Shown here: positions 10,592 to 24,154 of the stretch, in pieces
Layout of the letters: every line of letters begins with the position of its first letter
How positions within the stretch are numbered: position 1 is the first letter of the stretch
NCBI GenBank assembly: GCA_007258455.2
Contig: VDFB02254954.1
Span: forward strand, 30,340 to 94,339
DNA: 64,000 nucleotides
Direction of reading: 5' to 3'
From: Sequoia sempervirens
Lineage: Eukaryota > Streptophyta > Pinopsida > Cupressales > Cupressaceae
Program-made: the position numbers and the translations under genes
The notes under the pieces: generated by a model
Told to the model about the DNA's origin: nothing
The model's database searches: none
The model's input: the letters and a program-made list of their open reading frames with translations, nothing else

Positions 10592-12170
10592 CTAGTTGTT
10601 GGAGGAGAGGGGGGATCCATTAATCCAGACATCATCCCAAAAGTCAGTATCTTTACCATTTCCTGTTCTTTTTTTAACTCCCATTTTTAGCACAGTTCTT
10701 ATTTTAAGGAGATTGTTCCAAAAAACAGAATCATAAGGTAGCTCTAAGGCACTCAAAAAACATCGTTGCTCCCTATTTCTCAGATATTTTTCTCGTAAGA
10801 TTTTAACCCAATCTTTTGCACCTTCCAAAAAACACTATCCCATTTTAGCAACAAGAGCTCTATTAAAGAGTTTCAACCTCCTGATTCCAAGACCACCAAT
10901 CCTTTTTCAGAGCATACATATTTTCCTAACCCACTAAAGCCATTATGTTTCTCTCCTTAGTTCTATACCATAAAAATATCCTTTGTATCTGTTCTATCTT
11001 TTCCACTATAAATACAGGAATATTGAAAAGAGAAAGGTATTAAACAAGGATGTTTTGAACTGAAATTTTGAGCAGTTGTGATTTCCCAACTTGACTTAGG
11101 AGTTTCCCCTTCCAACCAGCTAATTTTTTTTAATTCATTCCAAGATGTAATTCCAATAGTTAATGCTAGGTTTTTTAAATATAAGAGGAAGGCCAAGGTA
11201 AGTAGCAAGAAGGATAGCATCCTGGTAGCCAAAATGTGCATGACTATATTTTATAACTTGGCCAACATTGAAGAAGTATATCTTGCTTTTATTATAATTA
11301 ATATGTTGACCAAAAGCCTTAGTGTAATCACTGAGGATAGATTTCCAATGGAAAGCTTCAACAACTAAGGCTTCTCCCAAAAGAATGGTGTCATCCACAA
11401 ACTATTGGTGAGTAGATGGAGGAAGAGAGGAAGTAGCATTGAACCCTTTTAGCATTTTCATGTCGAAAAGCTTTTGAATGTTTCTTCCAAGAACTTCAAC
11501 TACTATTATGAAGAGGTAAGGAGAAAGAGGATCACCTTGTCTTAAGCCCTAGCCACAAGAGAAAAACCCCTTGGGAACCCCATTCACCAAAACTGAACAT
11601 TTAGGAGTAGTAACACAAGAAGAAATTAGCTTAAGAAATCTTCCATTAAACCCAAACTATTTTAGGACAGCAAAAAGGAAGGGCCAAGACACACTACCAT
11701 ATGCTTTAGAGATATCCAATTTCAAGGCCATCCTTGGTTTCTTACTTAGCTCCATTGAGTGGAAGACTTCACGGGTATAAATAGTTGCATCCAAAATTTG
11801 TCTCCCTTGAACAAATCCTTTTTGGTTTTCAACAATCATTTTCTTCAAAACCACCTTCAATCTATTCACAATAATCTTAGAAAAAATCTTATATGTGGTA
11901 TTACAAAGACTTATTAACCTAAAATATTGCATAGAAGAGGCATCTTCTTTTTGGGGGATAAGAGCTATAAATGTGGAATTAAGTTGATTTAAGAGTCTAC
12001 CTAATTGGAAGAATTTGCAATTAGCATTTAGAAGATCTTCAGAAATAATATCCCAAAAAAACTAAAATAAAGAAGAAAAAAAAATAGGAGGGAACCCATC
12101 TGGGCCTGGAGCTTTGTAAGCTCCAAAGGAGAAAACCACAGACTTGAATTCCTAGAGAGAAACAACTTTA
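10592..12170 (-). pseudogene. LINE reverse transcriptase
   Basis: Minus-strand pieces show FRLISLCNTTYKIFSKIIVN, QGRQILDATIYTREV, LKLDISKAYGSVSW, then FVDDTILLG near 11390 and a connection region down to FWDDVWINGSP near 10620. The catalytic Asp of the KAYD motif is Gly here, while the FVDD box survives. A TAG lies just before the FVDD box where related elements have Gln. Several frameshifts separate the pieces. Confidence 0.8.
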
Positions 12171-12615
12171 GACAACTCTTTAATAGCTTGAACTAAAATT
12201 ACTTGTGGAATCACCTGAAGGAGGCTTTCAAACTCAATAGGGGCAGCTCCAGGATCCTAAAAAATTCTAGAAAAATGAAACAACCTCTAAATCAATTTCC
12301 TCTTCCGAGTCAAGAATAGAACCATATTAGTTGTCTACTCCTATTTTTGGTTTGTGTTTCATTGTCAACTGATGAAAAACTTTATGTTTCTATCACCTCC
12401 AAAAAGCCATTGAATTATGGATTTTTTTTCCAGAAGATCTATTCTTGCTTGTTAACTTTAAACCATTTAGCTATAAGATGATGTTCCTTGTTACAAGTTA
12501 CCTCATCGATGACTCCTTCCTCCATAAATTTTTGAACCTCATTTATGTTATCTCCAGTTGACTTCTTAACATGGAAAATGTTACCAAAATAAACCTTATT
12601 CCATCCTTTAACTCT

Positions 12616-13467
12616 TTATTTGACTTTCTTAAGTTTGTTAGCCAAATAGTACATTATAGTACCAGCACAAGGTTCATTCCACCATCTCTCCACAAGGGAT
12701 TTAAAATTAGGGTGTTGAGTCCACATGATTTCAAATCTAAAAGGGTATGACCCCTTGGCAGCATTATCCTCCCGACAAAGGAGGGCATTGTGTTCTGAGT
12801 TAGTTCTTGGAAGAACAGATAAGGAGAGCTCCAAAAGGATGTTCCAATTTGAAGAAATAAGAAACCGATTGAGTTTGACTTGGATAGAGTGGTTACCCCG
12901 GTGCCTATTAGACCAAGTAAATAGGTTACCCTAAAGGGGGACATCAATTAGACCAATTGAGTTAAAAACCCAGCCAGATCCATCATGCTATTAGAAAAGT
13001 CCTTCAAGCCTACTTGCTTTTCAGACGGAAATAGAAGAGAGTTGAAGTCTCCACCTAGCATCCACAAATCCCCTTTGTTGTTATTTATATTGTTTTATAA
13101 AAGGTAACATAGGGAAGCTCTATCAAGTCGAGAATCAGGACCATAAATATTCAAAAAATTCTATTTTTCAGAGGTGATAAGATCTTCAAAAGAGACCATC
13201 AAACAATTCTTAGTAAAAAAACCTATGGTGCCTTTAAATCTGGTAGGATTCCACAAAGTTTCTATACCCCCAAAAGCTCCTACATCACTGACAACATAAT
13301 TGGTGCTAGGCCAAAAATTCTTAACAACCTTTTCAAAGGTATCCTTTTTCATTTTTCATTTCTTGGATCAAAAGAATGTCAACTTTATTGTCTGCCAAAC
13401 AGGACTTAACCAAATACTATTTATAGGGATTGTTTAGGCCCCTAATATTCCATGAGATAAGCTTCAT
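12616..13467 (-). pseudogene. LINE endonuclease, start of ORF2
   Basis: ORF2 begins at 13467 with MKLISWNIRGLNNPYK, the standard start of plant LINE apurinic-like endonucleases, and stops after 16 codons. Fragments further on (KVDILLIQEMK near 13360, GVTTLSKSNSIGF near 12900, LLCREDNAAKGSYPFRFEIMW near 12760) follow the family order. Stops and shifts are frequent. Confidence 0.7.
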
Positions 13468-14905
13468 ATCAAAAATAGAGCAGAGAGAAAAACACCACCT
13501 TGATGATGCAAGGAGGGGGCAAACATGCCCCCTTCTTTTTTGAGTTCGTTCCCGAGAGGGAATCAAGAGTCTTTTGCTACCCTGAAGCAACATCTCAAAC
13601 AATGTCTTTGTTTTTGGAGTCCTTCTAGGACAACCTACCCACTTTGTTCCCTCCCCCAACATCAAGTTTCTTCTTTTTTTTGGATTTGATGTTAATTTGG
13701 GTCCAATCATCATTAGCTACATCTTTTGCAAGAGAGGAAGCAAAGCTCAACTAAGCCATCGATTCCTTCATGTTTTTTCCTTCCTTTTGGTTTAATTTCA
13801 TCTATTTTTTTCTTCCTTAGGTTATTTCCTAGGGGAAGAAGCTGAAGGAAAGGAGTCCTTTCGCTGACCCATATGAGAATCAATCTCCCCTACAAGAATT
13901 TTAGATTTATCTTCTTGTTTGTTGATATTTTCTCTTTCCAAATCAATCATTAATTCTAATTCATTAATATTTTCCTTCATGAGCTTTTAATCTAAACGCT
14001 TCTCACCTTCCTCTTTTTCATTATCCTTTTCTTTTTGAGACTTCTCTGCTAAGACAACATTTACTCCCTCCCCAACAGGAATATCAAGAGACAAATCAAA
14101 GTCCTCCTTTAGAGAAAAAGTTGCATTTTCCCGAAAAGAAGCATCCATAACTTCCTTTCCTCCAATGACTTCCTTATTAAGCTCCACTATGGGAGAACCC
14201 ATAACTAACTCCTTCCCAACCGAAGTTTGTTCCTTCTAAGGGACATTCCCACTCACAGTCTTATCATTAGACTAGAGAGAGAGGTTAGACTTAGGACCCA
14301 TCAACCCACTTTTAGAGTCCATATTTTTCTTGTTACAAGTATCCTAGAAATGACCAAATTTCTTACAAGTTTGACAATAAGATTTTTCATTTTCATACTC
14401 CAAAGGTTGAATCCATTTACCAAACTTTGACTTCAAGCCAACAAAGGTAGGAAGGATAGTGTTTACCACCACATTAACACAAATCCTTGCAAAAATCAAT
14501 CTAGACTTGAGTTGAGCTACCTTGTCTATGTCCAAAAGGATACCAAAAGCATCAACAATCCCCTTAAAATTTTCAAGGTTCCAAAATTCCATGGGAAGGC
14601 CCAAGAGGTGAACCCAGGTAGGAGCAACCATACCTAGATCAGCAGATGGATCAAAACCTAGTTTCCACTTACATGGCAACAGAAAGTTTTTAAAACCAAT
14701 ATCAAAATCCCAAGTCCCACCCATAAGCACCTTAATCAGGTATTCATGCATAACAAAACTAAAGAGGAAAATGCCTTTAGCCATAGCACTAATAGTAGCA
14801 TTTCCTTTAAGATTCCAAACAAAGTCGGCCCATTTCCTTATCTGGTCTATATTCGGGTGATATGAAAAGAACTTTCCCACCAATGATAGCTTTAGATCCT
14901 CAATT
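13468..14905 (-). pseudogene. LINE ORF1 with DUF4283-type region and zinc knuckle
   Basis: From 14883 the frame reads MVGKFFSYHPNIDQIRKWAD, APTWVHLLGLPMEFWN, ARICVNVV and a CQTCKKFGHF-stop-DTC zinc knuckle (C-x2-C-x4-H-x4-C). The stop inside the knuckle is TAG. A Glu/Lys-rich tail follows (13987-14202). ORF1 proteins of this kind bind element RNA. The true N terminus is missing. Confidence 0.75.
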
Positions 14906-15074
14906 TTTATTATTGTTGTGTTGAATAAATGGGGCTTGTTGAATAATTTATACTATCAAAATTGTCCATCCCTTTGTTGATCACTAATATCTTAGGTGAA
15001 ATCTTATGGAATTAGATCATACATTAAGTTTCCATGGTATTCACATGTAATCAAACTCATGATCAATTGATCAT

Positions 15075-15670
15075 ATTCAAAGAATGTTACTCCTAAAATG
15101 AATTAATGGTTGTATATCTTAGTTGTAAATTATACAACAATTTGTGATACCATATACCATAGAAGCCTTGATGGACTCTTTCTCTCTTCCATTAACAAAG
15201 GTGAGTCTCAACAAGTCATAGATGAATGTCATAGTGGCACATATAGGGGACACCTCAAGTATCATACTAGTGTAATAAATATTCATTGCCTAGGTTACTA
15301 CTAGCCTACTCATAAGAATGATGTAATGGATTTTGTAAAAGAGTGACACAAGCATCAAACATACATGCACACACTTGATTCTCTAACTAGGTATTTGAAA
15401 TATATTGTCATGCAATGGCCACTCTCTACCTTAGGGCCAAATGCTTATAAGTAAAATTACTCCACCTTCTAACAATGGTCATGGTTTCATAATAGTGGTG
15501 ATTGCATATTTTACCAAATAGGTGGAGGCTATGTCTCTCAATATTATTTCAGGTTTTTCTATTTAAAAACTTATTTTTAATAAAATAATATATAGGTTCA
15601 TTATACTTTAGATTGTAATTATTGATGATTGGTGTAGGAGCACCATTAAATAAGTTTTTTCCATTTAAGG
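15075..15670 (+). pseudogene. Ty3/gypsy integrase relic, copy 1
   Basis: The plus strand reads INKGESQQVIDECHSGTYRG, then GHLKYHTSV, NDVMDFVKE-stop-HKHQ (remains of the HHCC zinc-binding domain), WPLSTLGPN where a catalytic Asp would be, ITPPSNNGHGFIIVV and IDDWCR. About 250 bp are nearly the same (by eye about 85 percent) as the reverse complement of 37870-38130. Stops are frequent and key acidic residues are lost. Confidence 0.65.
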
Positions 15671-18600
15671 TTTTGAGGTCTATACTTTAGATACTAGGAG
15701 TTTTTGCATTGAAATAAGGTCTATGAGACCATTTTATTATGTAATTAGTCACTAGAGTCATGTTTATATGTTTAGGAGGTTGGGTTATTCAAAATGTGCA
15801 AATATTACAAATAGTGCAAAATGTAAAAGATGAAAAAATTGTAAAATTTCCTTTTAGGGAAGGCAAACGGTTATGTTGTTTGAATGGAAAGTTGAGGAAG
15901 TTGAAGTAGTTTGTTTTTTATAGGAAAAATATTAAATAGCATGAAGAACTTGAAGGGAAGGTTGATTTTTGTATTGAGAAGAAGATTTGATCAATAAAAC
16001 TCTGATTTTCTTGAATTTTTTGTATTTTCTTGCACTTGTTGGGACTGTACGGCCCATATAGCATCTTTTTGACTCATTTTGTTGTGGAATAACATAGTAT
16101 ATTGTATCTTCTCTCATTTGGATCAATTTTGAGGAATTCTCATTGAACTTGGTGTATTTTAGAGACAAACTTCACCAACCGGCCAGAAAACAAGGAGTTT
16201 AAGGTTTTGTAAGTTTCAAATATGCTTTGAACCCATTCCACCTTTTTGTATGAACTATTTCTTGGTGGAATGGGTATAATACATTAGAGGAAGGTGTGAG
16301 AATGGTTAGTTTATGCAGGGAGGTCTAGAAATGATGTGGGTGTGAAGCCCTAGGATAGAAATTTGAGTTTTCCTTATGCAAAAGACAAGTTTTGATGAAT
16401 CAAAGTGAGTTTTTGTGTTGGGAAGAAATATTTTATGTGAATTAAGTTGGAGCAGACCATTCTAGACCTGATTGAATAGTTGTTAGGTTTTGGGTTGTTT
16501 GGGAAGTGTCACTTTCAATAAGCCCTAGGGTTTCTAGGCTTAAAGAGAGGGTTTTATGGTTTGGTTAGTGACTGATTATATCTTTGAGTTCTAATGGTGT
16601 AATCTTATGTTTTGATAGGTATTAAGTGTTTCCCCAAGGCTTCAAGAGTTTTGGATAAGTTTTGAAGGTGGTCTCTTTGGAAAAGAGGGCTAATTTGAGC
16701 CATAAAAGGCGTGAAAAGCCTAATTTAAGCAATTTGTTACAAAATGACCATTGGTGATTGATTGATATGTTGTTAAGCTTTGTAATGGGTCCCTGATGTG
16801 AGTTGATTTGTGAACTAAAAGGATGTGTTTGTGAAGTTGTACCCGATTTAGTGGGTTTGCAATGCTACAAGGAAACAGAGGGGTTTGATTGAGAGAAAGT
16901 GAATTTGAAGACTTGGTGATCTGATAGTTGTTTTGTTGATTGATTTTGTGTTTAAGTGTGTGGCAGGCCTCCCCTGATTGCATCAATGATGCCTCATCCT
17001 TTAAGAATCCATAGATGCAATAACTCTATGAAATGTTTCACATTATTCACAATTTTACCTTGGTCTACTATCCTTGGAATGATGGACAAGCATAAGCAAC
17101 TAATAAAACTTTAAAGGTTAGACTTATAAAAATATTCAAGGAATCAAAACATGATTGAATATTACAACTCTATCCCACTTTTTGGACCTACAGAACTAGT
17201 ACACAATTCTATCCTACATATTATCTTCATTTTTATATTTGATGCTTCACCTTAAGTATGTAGGAAATATATTTGTTGCTTTTTTTTAGAAATTTAAATG
17301 AATAAGTGTCTAGTTTTCTTGGAAAACATAAAAACACTTAAAAATCCTTGAAATATTGTTGTAAAAATTTATGTGATTGAAAAAGAGGATTCCCCTCACC
17401 TTTTTCGATTATAGGGTATATTTAAATTTTTGAAATTTTAAGATTTTAATTTTGCTGAAAAATAGTCAAAAGTTTGGCAACTATTAACAACACAACTTGG
17501 TAATACAGTTTTTGATGAAATCTCAAAAGGATAAAATTTGGAATTTTGAATGTTTGAGATTATATTATTATGTGGCCTAAAACGTTTTGCTTGGGAAATG
17601 AAATTATTAAGTGTTTGGATATTGATGTGATGATGTCATGTCATGTTTTCTATGCTATGACCATTTTGAGAAAAATGATGACTTAATATTTGTTAGTGAA
17701 TGAATAGTAATATGGTGTTAGAGAGGTCTTCCTTCTTTCCTCAACCTTACTGAAATGAAATGATTAGTTTTGGTGAATAGTAAATCATATTCTCATTTGA
17801 ATTAAAAATTCTTGATACTCCATGTATTTATCCTAATTCATTCTTCTATATTTAATTAGGTTGGGAGTACCCAAGTGAATTTGTGCATTGATCCCATGAT
17901 GAGTTGTCTATTCAAGTGTGGATGTGTATTATAAATCCTTATTGGATTGTTTATCCACATTGTGGAATGCATTAATGGTGTGTGAAAATAAAATCAAACC
18001 TTATGTGGATTTTGGCATCTTTCTTGAGACCTTTACTTATGTGTGAGACAAGTCTTCCTTGATACCCTTGTATGAAATTTTATGTCTTGATTGAGGCCCT
18101 TGTTTGTGTGTATCCATGATCTTATCTCTCTATAGCTCAAGGGTTTCCCATTGCACTAGATTATGTTAATATCATTGGGAGCTAGGTAACATCCCCCATC
18201 GATCCCCTTCTCAAATATTATTTGGGAGCTTGAAGAGTTTTAAATTCAGTGTTTTGCTAAGTCTACATTTATGCCTTGAAAGTAAGTAAAGGTTGTATTC
18301 TTGCTATCATTATATTTAACATTGTATTTGATCTTGGATTATTTTTTTCCTTGTATTTTTTATATGTTGGCTTGTATTTTCAAACCTTATTTTGTTTCCT
18401 ATTTTGGTGAAAAAATTGTGTGTAAGTGGGCTATTGTGATCATAGAGTGGAGTGACTAACCATAATTATTAGATTCTATTATTGACTTAAAACCATCCAT
18501 ATTTTGGATGAGATTCATTTCATTTTAATGTGTATTTCATTTTTTGACTTTCTTTTTCTTACTATACTATGAAGGATTTAAAATATTTGGAAAAATTATG

Positions 18601-18956
18601 GTAATAAGATGAATAGATTTAAAATTTCTTTTAAATTTTAAATGAAATTTAAAGCAATGATATGTTTATCATTTGAAATCTAAGATTAGATATAATTAAT
18701 GATATGGACTTGTGAGATGAACATTTTTTAGGAGTTGCATTCCTCTTTTATGCTTGTCACATTTGATGTGTGATGTCAATGCTTATGAATGGTAAAGGGT
18801 TTTTTGGGATAAAAATGAATCACAAAATTCGTGAATGTGTAATGTAGCTAAATAAACCTTAGAAATAATGGAAATGCATGGTTCAAATTATTTGTTATCA
18901 TCCCTCAAAACAAGATAAATATTTCATATTTGCATAAGTTTCTAGAGGCTTGCCTA
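15671..18956. other. AT-rich sequence without recognisable gene
   Basis: No open frame above about 90 codons, no recognised domain and no clear LTR ends. It probably consists of decayed retroelement non-coding DNA, but I cannot name the parts. Confidence 0.3.
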
Positions 18957-19972
18957 TGTCATGTCCCCGAAATAGAACACCAACATATAAAATAACTAAG
19001 CATTGAAATACAAATAAATAAAGTAAATGACCAAAATGCACATTAAAAATATATGCACACGAATTAATAATTTAATATTATTATAGTTATCAATTTAAAA
19101 TATTATATTCACAATTATCATAATATAATATTACAAATATTAAATGAATATAAAAATAAAATATGGAATGTAAATCTGAATATTGATATGATTGATATAA
19201 TAAAGATAATACAATTATAATTAAAATAAACATCAAAATATATAAATATCAAAAATATATTTTTCAATTATCAAAATAACAAAATAAATATTAAACCCAA
19301 TGCTAAAGGCAGCAATTGTGAATGAAGCGTTGCATCCCAAGATGGGTCAAAAGCAGTGATTGGTCAAAGGTCACATCTTTGAAGAGAGGCAGCGGTGGGT
19401 ATTAAAAGGAGAAAAATTATGGAATAGAGGGGAGGAAAAAATCATCGAANNNNNNNNNNNNNNNNNNNNNNNNNNNNNNNNNNNNNNNNNNNNNNNNNNN
19501 NNNNNNNNNNNNNNNNNNNNNNNNNNNNNNNNNNNNNNNNNNNNNNNNNTTTTTTCTTCTACAGCTGATCACTCAATTTGGGTACTTATTTTTTGTGTTT
19601 TCTATTTATATTCCAACTGTTTGACAAATTGTCTACTTTTAGATTGTCGGTCAATTGTTTGTCATAATTCTTGGATTTGATTATTGAAGAGTACTCAATG
19701 CATTATCAATCAATTTGTAATCATATGTGTGGTTCTCCACCATATAGTTTGAATGTGTAAGTTTGGATGGCTATGCTGCCAAGACACTTTTTATTTTGCA
19801 GCATTACATACATTGTAGAATTGTGCGGCTTGCTGCTAGTAAGTAAGCATCTCGATTACCATATGCTCTCACTTTGCCCTCATCAGGTTTTGGGTGATCA
19901 GAGAGTATGAGGGTTTTGCATTTCATGCTAGTATTTGTAAAAATCCCAAAATATTAGTTTTGGGACATCACA
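18957..19972. mobile_element. Candidate solo LTR of a TGTNATGTCCC family
   Basis: It starts TGTCATGTCCC at 18957 and ends GGGACATCACA at 19972. The ends are inverted copies with one mismatch, and TG/CA are terminal. Size is about 1.0 kb including the 100-N gap, so the real length is unknown. The flanking five bases (GCCTA and TCCTC) do not match, so a target duplication is not shown. Confidence 0.45.
19450..19549. other. Assembly gap of 100 N
   Basis: Exactly 100 N, the conventional size for a gap of unknown length. Any frame reported across it is meaningless. Confidence 0.99.
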
Positions 19973-21122
19973 TCCTCACACACTTTGCCTCATCTGCACC
20001 CCTAGAATCCTCTCTAGTCTCTTTGTGATCCCTCTTTTCCATCGCCTAGTGTGTTTCCTATTTCTTTCTTGAACCTAGTCCTATCTTCCATCCTCAAGGT
20101 CTTTGTTTTCCTATCATCTTTTGCCATGGTCATTGCCATAGCCTATAGCTCTGAAGCACATTTGTTGTTATAATTTGTAAATGCAGATTATGTTGGAAAA
20201 CCCACAAGGGTGCTGACCAAGACAGGCTCCCCTCCAACATCTCCAATTTGTAGGGTTCCTTGTCAAGTTTGTTTGCAGGTGAATTATTGGAGAGTTTGTG
20301 CATATTCAACAATCAGGTCAATCCTGCAAATTGTGCAGCAGGCCAAGAGAGAGCATATCTGAAAGTTTCAAAACATTTTGGACACTGGACAAAAGGGCCA
20401 CTTTGCCTATTTAGTTTATAGGATAATGCACTATTTCATACATCTGGCACCTTTGTCTAGACATGTCCTCATCTTATAATGCCCTTGGCTAGGATTCACT
20501 AGTTATAGAGCCCAGTTTTGGCCAGAAGGTTCCTCCAGTCTTCTAACCTCCATACAAGTCATCATTTATAGTTTCCATTAGGTGAATATGTATTTTTTTG
20601 TTTGATTTCTTTCTCTTCCTACAAGATTAGCATACTAGGTTTTGCTTTCATTTCAGTATCTCTCTTCATAACAGGTGACTGATTCTGATTGCACAACCTG
20701 TACACCTGAAAAGTCAGCTAAAGTCAAAATTTGAGGTCATTTGGAGTTGATTTGTGCATTTGGGGCAGGTCTGTTCCATATCCATAGGACACCTGTGCCA
20801 TTTTACCGATCTAGTGCCCCTGCAGGATAGTTGGGCCACTTCATGCGTTTGGTGCCTGTTTTTAGACACCCGCACCTTGCACAGCGCCCTTTTAGCAGAG
20901 GAAACCTCCTATAGCATCTAGATGTGGATCATTATTTCTTGAGCATTTCTGAAGCCCATATGGTCACTAACATCAACTTTCTAGGAGCATCTTATTCCTT
21001 TGTTTTACAGTTTTGTTCTTCCTAATCCTAGTTTACATTTGCTTGTTTCCATTTTCCAAACCCCTACGCTTCTAAGCTGTGTCTCTTGTTTTTTGTTAGT
21101 CTCAGCTCTGGTATATGTTGGC
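19973..21122. other. No recognisable gene
   Basis: Less AT-rich than its surroundings, with no open frame longer than about 60 codons and no recognised domain. It may be the 3' region of the ORF1-like relic to its right, which is read on the minus strand. Confidence 0.3.
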
Positions 21123-22385
21123 TTATTTGTAGATTAGGCTAATTAGATTGAATCTGCAGGCTTTCAATCTGCCAGGGCTGCCATTTTTAAGGCAACAATT
21201 TGGCCTTCCTACTTTATTGCTACCAAAATCTCCATTTCTCTTCTTTGAATGCTTGGGGGAGAGAGATTTTCCATTCCCTTTCTGCTCAGAGCTTGATCCA
21301 TCCAGGATTTCTTGATTCTTATTATCCTTTTCTTGATCCATCTCTATAGTGAATGCTAGTTGGGGGGCTTTTTTGCCCTTATTTCATTTCCTTGGTCTTG
21401 AGGATTTTTGGGCTTCCATTGGCTTCCCCAAGAGTGCTTCCAATCTCCCTTAAAATTGCAGTTCTCTAACATTCATTCCTTTTTCTCCCCTTGAAATGGA
21501 ATCGAGTGTCTTTGACTAATTCTTCACTCTTTCGGGTATTTTGCATTCCTTCTATGCCCTTATGACCTTTTACTTTTGAGTTTTTGCTTCTTGCTGTTTG
21601 CGTCTTATCAGGCTTTATGAAGCTATCATTATCTTGTCATTCCATCTTCATTCTTATCCTTCTGAGTCCTTTTTTGAAAAAGTAGGGCATTCTTGAGTAA
21701 GGTAAACATATTCATGGCATCTTCGATGTTTGAAAGGCAAGCTCTCATAATCTAAAGCTTGGATTCATTCAAAGTCAATTGCTTTCAGGTCTTTGCCATG
21801 GTATGGTCTTGATATATCCTTTGCCACTCCTAGAGACTTTGCTATCATCCCAAAGACATAATGGGACCAAATTTCTCGGGGGAGAGTGTACATGTGAATC
21901 CACATTGGTGCTGTCATAGGGATTTCTACTGAGTTGAAATCCACAAGCAAATGTTCCATAAAAAGATTGGCATTTTGAAAGAGGTATGGCCTTCCTCCCA
22001 AAGACACTTGTCTCTATATGATTCATTGGCAAGATAGCTATAAAATATGCCTTGGCACAAGAACGGAGTTCATATTACCCTTTGGTTTCCCTGTTTCTTT
22101 GTGTCTAGGACTACAACTTTTCCAGAGAGGGTTGGGTACCCAGAAACATACAGATCAAACTTCTGCCGTGGAAGGTGGATACATTCTTATGGAATTCCAA
22201 TACATTCAAATTATTTATAGGAGAATCCTCAGGGGTTGCTATGCATGGATTAGAAAATTTTCCTAATTGACTCTTATTTCTTTTGCCTCTTGCCGCCAAC
22301 ATTGCATCTATTTCTTTCTCCAGAATGGAAGAACCTGAACCATACACTGTATCTCTGAAAGAACGAGTGGGGGAATGGGGTCATC
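21123..22385 (-). pseudogene. LINE ORF1-like (DUF4283-type) relic
   Basis: Minus-strand pieces give SLGGRPYLFQNANLFMEHLL, then IPMTAPMWIHMYTLPREIWS and GMIAKSLGVAKDISRPYHG. This is the region in which plant LINE ORF1 proteins carry a 'xxW(V/I)xxxxLPxxxW' core. An upstream piece (22347-22111) holds KEIDAMLAARGKRNKSQ, and a charged tail lies at 21341-21123. No zinc knuckle and no ORF2 are recognisable, so it is either truncated or another ORF1-only copy. Confidence 0.55.
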
Positions 22386-22498
22386 ACCTACATGGTGCCA
22401 TTGAGGGAAATCCAGTAACCCAAGGCACTTGAAATGAAAACAAAAGCTCAAAGATCTCTTACAGAAACAAAGACCTCAACAAAATCACCATATAATTA

Positions 22499-22638
22499 TC
22501 CTCTTGGTAATTTTGTGAACAGTTTTTAGAATTGGTTATGTTGCAAGTTCAAAAGTCACCAGAAGCACTCATATACACTATCCTCTTAGTTGTTTTGTAA
22601 CCAATTCTCAGAATTGGTTATATTGCAAGTTTAAAATG
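22499..22638 (+). repeat. Direct repeat, two copies 82 bp apart
   Basis: Blocks of about 58 bp at 22499-22556 and 22581-22638 share TCCTCTT, TTTTGT, AGAATTGGTTAT and TTGCAAGTT in order. Confidence 0.7.
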
Positions 22639-23576
22639 ATCAAAGTATATATAGGCCAAAGTCTGCTTTGCAATAATAACCAGAAGGTATGCTCAATCAG
22701 GCTTTAAGTCCTTTTTTGCCATGGAAAAAATGCCAAACGTCCAAGGGGTTACATTTTCTAAATTTACCTGTCCAATATAATAGTGCTGATATTACCTTTT
22801 AGTCTTTTGGAGCATATTTACACTAACATAATATTTAATAACAACAAAACCATGTGAGTGATATAGTATTCTATGCTTGCATTTTTAACTGTTTTTTAAA
22901 GTCTAAAAGATAGTATTCAATGGAGATCTGTCAAAGCCTTCTCATGCATTGGATCATCTATTCCATGGGTTAGAGGTCCCTTGTCTTCCCAATTAGCTGC
23001 CAACTTGCCTAATCGGCTAATCCTATAGGGACCATTGCCGTGTGTACATGCATATCTCACCGACCATCAAACTACCCTGCAAGCAATCTTCTCTGACCTT
23101 CAGAAAGTTTTCATAGCAATAACTGTATCAGTGACACAGAAACTCTTAAAATTTATCCTTTTTCCTGAATATAGTTTCCAAAAAACTTTGAATGAACGTA
23201 TTTGACAAAACTCTCAACAGGCTTTTATTTTGTCTTGAGCAATGCTGCTATCATAATGGTATTGGATGTAAAAGAATCCTAACCGTTGAGCTGTACACCC
23301 TTTTGGAGTTAAGGGAGATAAGAGATATGGAGGTTTTTATCATATCTGGCAAAATAGAAGATATCTCAGATGAAGCTTAAGAGGGCTGAAATTCTGCTTT
23401 TATACGTTTAGCATGCTGATATGTTGCTTTGTAGCATGTTTGGATCTTTAAACTGTAAAAAGTGATAAATGTTGAATTTTTTTAATTATGTAAGTGTTCA
23501 CTAAATTTTTTTATTCAGCTTAGAGTTGAATTTATTTCATTTGCTTAGTTTGTTGTCTTGTAAATTTAGCAAGAAG
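22639..23576. other. No recognisable gene
   Basis: Non-repetitive by eye, with one 62-codon plus-strand open frame at 23192-23380 that lacks any recognised domain. I would not call it a gene. Confidence 0.3.
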
Positions 23577-23804
23577 GGGACTAGGAAGGGAATATACAGA
23601 GTTGAAACTGGGTTGACAATTTACCTATAAGCAGAAGAATTAGAGGAGAAACCATTGTCACATTATATTTACATGGCAATGGCATGGCAAGGGACTAGGA
23701 AGGGAATATACAGAGTTGAAACAGGGTTGATAATTTACTTACAAGCAGAAGAATTAGAGGAGAAACCATATTCACATTATATTTACACGGCAATGGCATG
23801 GCAA
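23577..23804 (+). repeat. Tandem duplication, 2 x 114 bp
   Basis: Units 23577-23690 and 23691-23804 start GGGACTAGGAAGGGAATATA and differ at only a few positions. As 114 is a multiple of three, an open frame (23655-23915) passes through with a repeated HYIYxAMAWQ phrase. That frame looks incidental. Confidence 0.9.
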
Positions 23805-24154
23805 ATTAAAAGATGCAAAAGTAATCATAAAAATACAAAATTAAATAAATTTGCACATTATTCATGCCAAATAGAGCATGTAGAAAAGGAAAAAAAGTCC
23901 AAACATCAATTATAAGACATAAGTAAATATTCAATGTTGTCAATTAATCTCAAATTCTCATTAAGTATCAAATTTTTAGTCTTAAGAGTATATATTGTCA
24001 TACACTCATTACTCACAAGTTATATACAAAACAAAAATGGAGAATACAAATTTAAAATTCAAATAGCTTCTAAGGCAGCCATGACTAGATATGTGAAGCA
24101 GAAGTCGATGCCTCTGTGTTTGCAGCCATATGCTCCAAATGAGCACTGTTATGA

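Larger units (their letters stand above)
9241..14905 (-). mobile_element. L1-type LINE, 5'-truncated in ORF1, heavily mutated
   Basis: On the minus strand the order is ORF1 with a zinc knuckle, then ORF2 with endonuclease, reverse transcriptase, zf-RVT and RNase H. The 3' end reads AATAAGGAAAAAAA at about 9241, which is the usual LINE terminus. The 5' limit is near 14905, where homology stops just upstream of the LVGKF motif of ORF1. Frames are broken throughout, so it cannot move. I found no clear target-site duplication. Confidence 0.8.

Noticed and set aside
19360..19680. 106-codon frame across the gap
   Set aside because: It spans 100 N, so the continuity of the frame is not real.
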